Assembly: GCA_017554235.1 (NCBI GenBank)
Contig: JAFZIV010000010.1
Location: 1-64,000, forward strand
Origin: Selenomonadaceae bacterium
Lineage (GTDB): Bacteria > Bacillota > Negativicutes > Selenomonadales > Selenomonadaceae
Direction of reading: 5' to 3'
Length of the DNA: 64,000 nucleotides
Shown: positions 58,961 through 64,000 of the stretch, one piece after another
Position numbering within the stretch: position 1 is the stretch's first letter
Layout: every line of letters starts with the position of its first letter
Made by a program: the position numbers and the translations under genes
Notes under the pieces: generated by a model
Seen by the model: only the letters and a program-made list of their open reading frames with translations
Database searches by the model: none
Told to the model about the DNA's origin: nothing

Positions 58961-60073
58961 ATGGCGAACAGTGCTACTTTATATGCGGAAGCTTGCAATT
59001 TCGTGAGACGCAATTCAAATTCTCCGTATTGGCAGAAAAATTTTTATCTGCAGATATTGACGACGATGTTTCAAGAATTGCTTACGACTAAAACTTCGCC
59101 GCTTATTTCAAAATTCTGCGCGGACAGTAAAATAAATTTTGAAGGAAAAAATTTTAAAATTGAACCTGTGCAAAATCCTTCGCCTATACCAACTTCCTTT
59201 GATATGGGAGTTATTCTTTTGGGGCTTGCTTATGCTTTCACTGAAAACATTGACACCTGCGCGACCGTTCACAATAATTACGTCAGAGATATATTTCGCG
59301 GGCAAACTTTGAAAGATGAACTTCGACCAAGTTTACTTAGCGCGTTGCAAACGATTGACGATTGCTTAGAAAAATTTCATGCGGCAGAAAAAATTGTCTA
59401 CGTTGAAAAGCCTGTCGAAAAAGTTGTAGAAAAAATTATTGAAAAGCCCGTTGAAAAAATCGTAGAAAAGATGGTTGATAGAACTGCGCCGCCTAAAATT
59501 ATTTATGACGAAGATAATTTGATGAAGACGTTGGACGATATTGCGCAGAATCGTAAAGCCGATGATGAAAAAATTGTCGACGAAATAAAAAAAGTCCAGC
59601 AGACTATGCAGGACGAACTTAACGCGGTTCAACAAAGTTTGAAAAAAATTTCAGAGATTCGCGAAGAAATAGATTATCGCAGTTTGAAAGAGCCGATTTA
59701 TCAGTTGATTGAACTTTATCGAAAAATTGACGATAACGTAAAGCGTCATCCTATGGAGGATACGGCTAAGGGTTATTCGTCGCTTATGAAACGTTGCGAA
59801 AGTTTTTTGAAGTATGTAAATCAATCTTTGAAAATGCTTGGCGTCGAACTCATAAACGAAACAGATATTACTTTCAATCCTGACAAAAATAAACTTGCCG
59901 ACGATGAACAAGCCCCGCTGGATTCGACTGTTACGAAAATTATAAAAGTCGGCTTCATTTACAAAGGTCAAGTTCTCGAAAAGGCAGAAGTCGAAATTTC
60001 TAAGTCAGAGTCAAGTTCAACGATTAATATTCCAAATTTTTCGGAGGTAAAAGCTGATGAAAATCGGAATTGA
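58961..60073 (+). CDS. coiled-coil protein with a GrpE-like C-terminal domain
   Basis: Candidate dedicated nucleotide-exchange factor for the next gene's Hsp70. Of 370 residues, 1-140 are a helical domain I do not recognise. Residues about 145-172 are a VEKxVEK repeat linker. Residues about 180-290 are helical coiled coil. Residues from 294 (GVELINETDITFNPDKN, then VTKIIKVGFIYKGQVLEKAEVEI) follow the pattern of the GrpE beta domain: GVxxI, FDPxxH-like, VxxVxxxGYxxxxRVLRxAxVxV. The key FDP and GYxxxxRVLRPA are only partly kept. Its end overlaps the Hsp70 start by 17 bases. The GrpE assignment is my inference. Confidence 0.72.
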   Translation: MANSATLYAEACNFVRRNSNSPYWQKNFYLQILTTMFQELLTTKTSPLISKFCADSKINFEGKNFKIEPVQNPSPIPTSFDMGVILLGLAYAFTENIDTCATVHNNYVRDIFRGQTLKDELRPSLLSALQTIDDCLEKFHAAEKIVYVEKPVEKVVEKIIEKPVEKIVEKMVDRTAPPKIIYDEDNLMKTLDDIAQNRKADDEKIVDEIKKVQQTMQDELNAVQQSLKKISEIREEIDYRSLKEPIYQLIELYRKIDDNVKRHPMEDTAKGYSSLMKRCESFLKYVNQSLKMLGVELINETDITFNPDKNKLADDEQAPLDSTVTKIIKVGFIYKGQVLEKAEVEISKSESSSTINIPNFSEVKADENRN

Positions 60074-61520
60074 TTTTGGCACGACGTTTTCATTACCTGC
60101 CGCGATAATTAACGGTCATCCCGCAACTTTATTGCCGGGCGGCGCGTATGGAGTTCCCTCTGTCTTTTATCGCGATGCTAAAATGGGAATTTTAATTGGG
60201 CAACCTGCGGAAAATCGCGGACAACATAAACCCGCTAATGTCGTGCGCAATGTGAAAATGTTTATCCGTGATACGTCGACGAAAGATTTTAGGTTGGACG
60301 GCAGAAACTTTACCAAAAAACAAATCGTCGGCGATATTATTAATGAAGTTGCAAAAATCGCTCGTGAAGAAATTAATTTGAAACAGTTGAAATCGCAAGA
60401 CATTGAAGGCGCAGTAATTTCTGTACCGGCGGCTTTTGATATTCGTGAACTTGATTTTATTAGGCAAGCGGCGGAAGATAATTCAGGGCTTAGGGTATTG
60501 GGCTTTATTCGCGAACCTGTAGCGGCGGCAATTTCTTATTTCAACGCGCCCAGTGCTGAAGATAAAAAAACTATTTTGGTTTACGATTTAGGCGGCGGAA
60601 CTTGTGACGTTGCTATTGTCCGCGCAGATAAAAATTCTAAGGAATGGTACACCGTTTTAGCGTCTGATATGCGGCGAATCGGCGGCAGAGATTGGGACAA
60701 TATTCTTGTTGAAATGATTAAGCTGAAATGTCGCGAAGAAGATGAGTACATAGAATTTAGCAAGCGCGATGAAGAAAAAATCCGTCGCGAGGCTCTTAAC
60801 GTTAAACATAATCTTTCAAAGCTTAATGAATTTGCGTCACAAGTTGAAGTTAATGGCGAAATATACGATTTTGAAATTACGCGCAGGGATTTTGAAAAAA
60901 AATCTTCCGAGTTATTGCAGTCAACAATGAAAATGGTTGATGAACTCAAAAATAAATTCGGCGGCAAGATTGACTACATTGTTTGCGTTGGCGGTAGTTC
61001 TCAAATGCCGCAAGTAAAATCTGCCTTTGAAAAAAATTATCCAGATATTGAATTGAAACTTTATGAGCCGGAAAAAGCTATAGCATTTGGCGCGGCTATT
61101 TACGCGGATCACTTAAAAGAAGAAAATTACCTGCGCGACATCTGCAAATTTTCTTACGGCGCACGATACATTGAAAATTTTGCAAAGTATCACGATAAAG
61201 ACAGGCTTAAAATTTGGAATATCATTTACAAAGATACAAATCTGCCCGCGTCCGGTGAATCGACTTCCTATAAAATTAACGCAGAGCAAAATTCTATTTA
61301 CATTGCGATTTACGAATCAGAATGCACCGATGACATTTACGACCCGGCGAAAGGAAAATATATAGGCGACATTGAAATTACCGGCGTCAAGGACAGTAAA
61401 ACATCGTCGGGCATACTTTTGACGATGACGATTGACAGGAGCGGTTTAATGCACCTGAAGGCGGTTGATAAGCATACGGGAAAATCTGCTGAAGCCGATA
61501 TTCATTTGGAAAGTTATTAA
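60057..61520 (+). CDS. short Hsp70-family chaperone (lidless, YegD/DnaK-like)
   Basis: ATP-dependent chaperone of 487 residues against about 610-640 for DnaK. The ATPase domain is complete: MKIGIDFGTTFS, VYDLGGGTCDVAIV (Asp177), VGGSSQMPQV, FGAAIYADH. After about residue 380 there is a shortened beta domain (SGILLTMTIDRSGLMHLKAVD), and the helical lid is absent. The RGD-type interdomain linker is not obvious. It overlaps the GrpE-like gene by 17 bases and precedes DUF805. No DnaJ-like gene is present in the block. Confidence 0.92.
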   Translation: MKIGIDFGTTFSLPAAIINGHPATLLPGGAYGVPSVFYRDAKMGILIGQPAENRGQHKPANVVRNVKMFIRDTSTKDFRLDGRNFTKKQIVGDIINEVAKIAREEINLKQLKSQDIEGAVISVPAAFDIRELDFIRQAAEDNSGLRVLGFIREPVAAAISYFNAPSAEDKKTILVYDLGGGTCDVAIVRADKNSKEWYTVLASDMRRIGGRDWDNILVEMIKLKCREEDEYIEFSKRDEEKIRREALNVKHNLSKLNEFASQVEVNGEIYDFEITRRDFEKKSSELLQSTMKMVDELKNKFGGKIDYIVCVGGSSQMPQVKSAFEKNYPDIELKLYEPEKAIAFGAAIYADHLKEENYLRDICKFSYGARYIENFAKYHDKDRLKIWNIIYKDTNLPASGESTSYKINAEQNSIYIAIYESECTDDIYDPAKGKYIGDIEITGVKDSKTSSGILLTMTIDRSGLMHLKAVDKHTGKSAEADIHLESY

Positions 61521-61532
61521 GGAGAATTTTTT

Positions 61533-61961
61533 ATGAATGACAAAACTATTCCTGAAATTTTTTTCAAGCGTGAAGGTCGTCTTAATCGTTGGCGTTATTT
61601 TAAGCGTAATGTTGTATTGGGAATTATTTCAAGCTTTATAATGGTTGTTATTGAATTGTTTTTTGGCAACATTAACGAAAATATTTCGACGACCGGCAAT
61701 GTACTTTTATTTGTTGCGATGATGTTAATCCTTGTGCCGTCATATTGTCTTGTGGTACGGCGTCTTCACGATATGGACAGGGACGAACTTTTAGCTAAAG
61801 TTTATATTGCAGGTTGTGCGGCAAGTTATTTTTTAAGTTTTGTTTTGAAATATGATTTTATGCCACTTAGCGTCGTGATGGTAATCGTTGCGCTTTATAT
61901 TTTGTTTGTACCCGGCACATATGGCACAAATAAATACGGTGCTGACCCTTTAAATAACTAA
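61533..61961 (+). CDS. DUF805 membrane protein
   Basis: Small integral membrane protein of 142 residues with four hydrophobic helices. FFKREGRLNRWRYFKRN at the start, RRLHDMDRDEL in the loop, and VPGTYGTNKYGADPL near the C-terminus are DUF805 hallmarks. Function is unknown. Its ribosome site AAGGAGAA lies 12 bases after the Hsp70 stop, so it is part of the same transcript. It could be the membrane target or anchor of the module. Its end overlaps a convergent gene by 12 bases. Confidence 0.9.
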   Translation: MNDKTIPEIFFKREGRLNRWRYFKRNVVLGIISSFIMVVIELFFGNINENISTTGNVLLFVAMMLILVPSYCLVVRRLHDMDRDELLAKVYIAGCAASYFLSFVLKYDFMPLSVVMVIVALYILFVPGTYGTNKYGADPLNN

Positions 61962-62465
61962 AGAAATTATCGCCATAACTGAACTTATTATTATTCCGTA
62001 GGTTATCCTGCGGATTTTTTTTGCGCTCATTGAATTGAAAATTTTTTGTAAATCTTGTACGCCTATTACCAGCAAAATTACAAAAAATATCGTTCCAATT
62101 AAAACTATCGGCTCAAGTAAATTTTCCAAAAAAATTTCTGTCGCGTCAACATTAAAGTCAGATTTAAAACTGGATAAATAAAAAAATTCTGATGCGCATA
62201 TTACTGAAAAAATTCCTATCAATGCTCGCTGTAAAAATTTTTTTAACTTTTTCTTTTTCGCCATCCCAAAATTTATTACCAGCGTCAATATAAAAATTAC
62301 CGTCGTAACGCAAAAAAATTGTTGCGCGTAATGAAAAAATTTTTCCGCACTCGGTAAAAATTCTTTGTTCCCTACAAATGTTTGTAAAATTATCGGCAAA
62401 TTTAATATCGCCAATATGAAAAAAAATGCGCCGTCTGTCTTTACGGCTTTAAAAATTTTCTCCAT
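61950..62465 (-). CDS. membrane protein resembling the N-terminal domain of phosphoethanolamine transferases
   Basis: The 171 residues contain four or five hydrophobic helices (GAFFFILAILNLPIILQ, CVTTVIFILTLVINFG, ALIGIFSVICASEFFYL, IVLIGTIFFVILLVIG, YGIIISSVMAIISLVI). The layout of a helix, SSFKSDFNVDATEIFLENLL, then a helix resembles the membrane part of EptA-like sulfatase-fold transferases. The catalytic domain is absent, and the reading frame ends where the DUF805 gene begins on the other strand. It may be a truncated gene or an independent membrane protein. ATG 62465 is one base from the mnmE stop, so it is coupled to mnmE. Confidence 0.6.
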   Translation of the reverse strand: MEKIFKAVKTDGAFFFILAILNLPIILQTFVGNKEFLPSAEKFFHYAQQFFCVTTVIFILTLVINFGMAKKKKLKKFLQRALIGIFSVICASEFFYLSSFKSDFNVDATEIFLENLLEPIVLIGTIFFVILLVIGVQDLQKIFNSMSAKKIRRITYGIIISSVMAIISLVI

Positions 62466-62466
62466 T

Positions 62467-63804
62467 TCACTTACCTATGCAAAATTTACTAAAAATTTCA
62501 TTGATAACATCTTCGGTTACACTTTCGCCTGTCAACTCGCCGCAAAGTTCCAACGCCGCTTGCAAGTCTACCGATACAAAATCTATACCGACATTATTTT
62601 TTATCGTCTCCCGCGCAGATTCCAAATTTTTTATCGCACGTCTAAAAATATCAGCCTCGCGCTCATCTCTTATAAAATCCATTTCATAATCTATTTTTCC
62701 AACTTTTTCAGAAATTTTTTCTAAAAGTTTGTCAATTCCTGCGCCGGTTTTTGTAGAAATTTTTATTCCGTCAATAAAATTTTTTTGCGGCAAATCGCTC
62801 TTCGTCAACAAAATTATCGAATCAGGCTTTAAAAGTTTAAAAATTTCTTCGTCTTCATCAGTCAACGGTCGAGAACTGTCAAATAACGCCAAAATTAATT
62901 CCGCATTTTTTGCAACTTCTCGCGCTCTGTCAATCCCAATTTTTTCTACGATGTCGCCCGAATTTCTAATCCCTGCCGTATCAATAATTTTTAACGGTAT
63001 TCCGCCGATATTTATAAATTCTTCGATACTGTCGCGCGTCGTGCCGGGAATTTCCGTAACTATAGCTCGTTCGCTGTCCGTCAAATAATTTAACAAACTT
63101 GACTTTCCAACGTTCGGCTTGCCAATTATCGCTGTGCTTAAGCCTTCGCGCAAAATTTTTCCTTGTCGCTGATTTTTTAGAAATTTTTTCAACTCTTCAA
63201 TCTGCGCGGAAATTTTTTCGTCAATATCTTTCAAAGTCACTGCGTCAATATCATCTTCAGGAAAATCTATCAGCGCGTCGATATGCGCCAATACATTTAA
63301 AATTTTTTCGCGAATTTCACGAATTTTTTTTGAAGTTTTGCCGCTCAATCGATTTTGTGCAATATTTAACGCCGCTGATGTTTTAGCTTGAATTACGTCC
63401 AAAACCGCTTGAGCTTGCGATAAATCTATTCTACCGTTCAAAAATGCGCGTTTCGTAAATTCTCCACGCTCTGCAGGACGCGCACCTGCTTGAAAAGTTA
63501 AATTTAAAATTTCACGTAAAACTTCACTGCCGCCGTGACTTTGTATTTCTACAACATTTTCTTTCGTGTAAGATTTCGGCGCACGCATTAACAAAATTAT
63601 TACTTCGTCGAGAATTTTTCCGTCAAAATCTGTCACGTAACCAAAAATTATTTTTCTGTCCTCAACGTCGCAAAGTTTTTTATGATTCGCCGCGCAGAAA
63701 ATTTTGTCGGCTATCTCAATAGAATTTTCGCCGCTTATCCGCACAATCCCAACGCCTGATAATCCCGCCGCCGTTGCTATCGCGCTTATTGTTTCGTTTT
63801 TCAA
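62467..63804 (-). CDS. mnmE: tRNA modification GTPase MnmE
   Basis: With MnmG makes the 5-carboxymethylaminomethyl group on U34 of some tRNAs. The product from TTG 63804 has 445 residues; GAGGTGG lies four bases upstream, while ATG 63828 adds eight residues outside the family start. Motifs are ISAIATAAGLSGVGIVRISG, PKSYTKENVVEIQSHGG, the GTPase P-loop GKPNVGKSSLLNYL, IPGTTRDSIEE, DTAGIRNSGDIVEKIG, LTKSDL, and the C-terminal FCIGK with the catalytic cysteine. It heads a two-gene minus-strand unit. Confidence 0.96.
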   Translation of the reverse strand: MKNETISAIATAAGLSGVGIVRISGENSIEIADKIFCAANHKKLCDVEDRKIIFGYVTDFDGKILDEVIILLMRAPKSYTKENVVEIQSHGGSEVLREILNLTFQAGARPAERGEFTKRAFLNGRIDLSQAQAVLDVIQAKTSAALNIAQNRLSGKTSKKIREIREKILNVLAHIDALIDFPEDDIDAVTLKDIDEKISAQIEELKKFLKNQRQGKILREGLSTAIIGKPNVGKSSLLNYLTDSERAIVTEIPGTTRDSIEEFINIGGIPLKIIDTAGIRNSGDIVEKIGIDRAREVAKNAELILALFDSSRPLTDEDEEIFKLLKPDSIILLTKSDLPQKNFIDGIKISTKTGAGIDKLLEKISEKVGKIDYEMDFIRDEREADIFRRAIKNLESARETIKNNVGIDFVSVDLQAALELCGELTGESVTEDVINEIFSKFCIGK

Positions 63805-63821
63805 ATTACCACCTCGAAAAT

Positions 63822-63849
63822 TTGACAATAAAAATTTTTGTGATAAAAT
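63822..63849 (+). promoter_or_regulatory. promoter of the TSCPD-domain gene
   Basis: TTGACA (63822-63827), a 16-bp spacer and TAAAAT (63844-63849), about 40 bases before the ATG. Confidence 0.6.
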
Positions 63850-63889
63850 TTTATTCCTAAAGTATATTAGTAGTCAAGGGGAGGATTTT

Positions 63890-64000
63890 ATGAAAAATTT
63901 TGCTTACACACCTGAACGCGTTTGCTCGAAGAAAATTAATTTTGACATCGACGATAATAATAAATTGCACAACGTACAATTTACAGGCGGTTGTCCCGGT
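63890..64000 (+). CDS. TSCPD-domain protein (5' part only)
   Basis: The first 37 codons are visible: MKNFAYTPERVCSKKINFDI, then HNVQFTGGCPG at the window end. This matches the start of the small TIGR03905-type TSCPD proteins (usually about 80 residues), relatives of the C-terminal region of some ribonucleotide reductases. Function is unknown. ATG 63890 follows GGGGAGG. The rest lies outside the window. Confidence 0.75.
   Translation, partial: MKNFAYTPERVCSKKINFDIDDNNKLHNVQFTGGCPG

Larger units (their letters stand above)
1333..63697. repeat. dispersed octamer CCGCGCAG / CTGCGCGG, about 49 copies
   Basis: I read about 49 exact copies through the whole window: about 28 as CCGCGCAG and 21 as CTGCGCGG on the plus strand. 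They are nearly all inside genes and in both orientations to transcription. Many continue as AGAWTT or AGGTT. One-base variants (ACGCGCAG, CTGCGCGA) are much rarer, roughly six each. Longer empty stretches are 7.0-12.0 kb, 44.9-49.4 kb and 49.9-52.9 kb. Count and positions are by eye. Confidence 0.8.

Noticed and set aside
1333-63697. Chi or KOPS role for the CCGCGCAG octamer
   Set aside because: Those words are strongly strand-biased along a replichore. Here the split is about 28 to 21 with no run of one orientation.
1-64000. CRISPR array, prophage or replication origin
   Set aside because: No regularly spaced direct repeats, phage structural genes, integrase, or DnaA-box cluster were seen.

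Overview
The window looks like chromosome of an AT-rich, diderm, flagellated anaerobe of the Negativicutes (Selenomonadales-like). Firmicutes-type genes (S15 leader plus rpsO, a YnbB-type PLP enzyme, class III fructose-1,6-bisphosphatase, CsoR-type repressor, BioY) sit beside outer-membrane genes (L- and P-ring proteins FlgH/FlgI, an LpxL-like acyltransferase, a beta-barrel protein), and many genes start with TTG. This is inference from gene content; no marker gene names the species.

Layout. 0-0.6 kb: the 3' tail of an IS200/IS605 tnpB and an interrupted small hydrophobic ORF. 0.6-5.6 kb: rpsO, then flgG-flgA-flgH-[two unknown ORFs]-flgI-flgJ. 5.7-8.5 kb: Lrp regulator, aminotransferase, secreted M48 protease. 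8.6-12.2 kb: a structured repeat, then an orphan TRAP-type binding protein coupled to a membrane diguanylate cyclase. 12.5-18.5 kb: CsoR-type repressor, YnbB-type enzyme, beta-lactamase-like lipoprotein, MreB, U32 peptidase. 18.6-22.8 kb: polyprenyl-phosphate sugar transferase, two-domain glycosyltransferase, UDP-GlcNAc 2-epimerase. 22.8-26.8 kb: tRNA-Ser(UGA) and a membrane-bound periplasmic [NiFe] hydrogenase (small, large, cytochrome b). 26.9-36.9 kb: Maf, FIST-type hybrid kinase, VOC protein, BioY, aldolase, and a galU / acyltransferase / glycosyltransferase / AEC-transporter operon. 37-45.4 kb: CheR, a degenerate PaaK-like protein, ECF sigma factor with a membrane partner, HolA, Alr, HAD phosphatase, siroheme enzyme, Fbp. 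45.5-53 kb: SufCB, outer-membrane barrel, Hfq, MiaA, UPF0173, a degenerate condensation-domain protein, HtrA. 53.2-62 kb: the most interesting block. 62-64 kb: truncated transferase-like membrane protein, MnmE, start of a TSCPD protein.

The 53.2-62 kb block encodes a CbbX/SpoVK-type AAA ATPase, a Ser/Thr kinase-like protein with a zinc ribbon, a VWA protein, a PP2C phosphatase, a coiled-coil protein whose C-terminus resembles the GrpE beta domain, a short lidless Hsp70, and a DUF805 membrane protein. The kinase/VWA/phosphatase set matches the known TerY-P triad (E. coli yegI/yegL/yegK, near the Hsp70 gene yegD). I infer a phosphorylation-controlled chaperone module with its own nucleotide-exchange factor.

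A second window-wide signal is the octamer CCGCGCAG/CTGCGCGG. I counted about 49 copies by eye on both strands, almost all inside genes, where well under one would be expected by chance. It behaves like an uptake-signal or HIP1-type word. Other structural signals are two copies of a three-hairpin element 47 kb apart, TCAGTGG-type repeats including one read through in frame inside the U32 gene, and two near-identical terminators flanking the outer-membrane gene.
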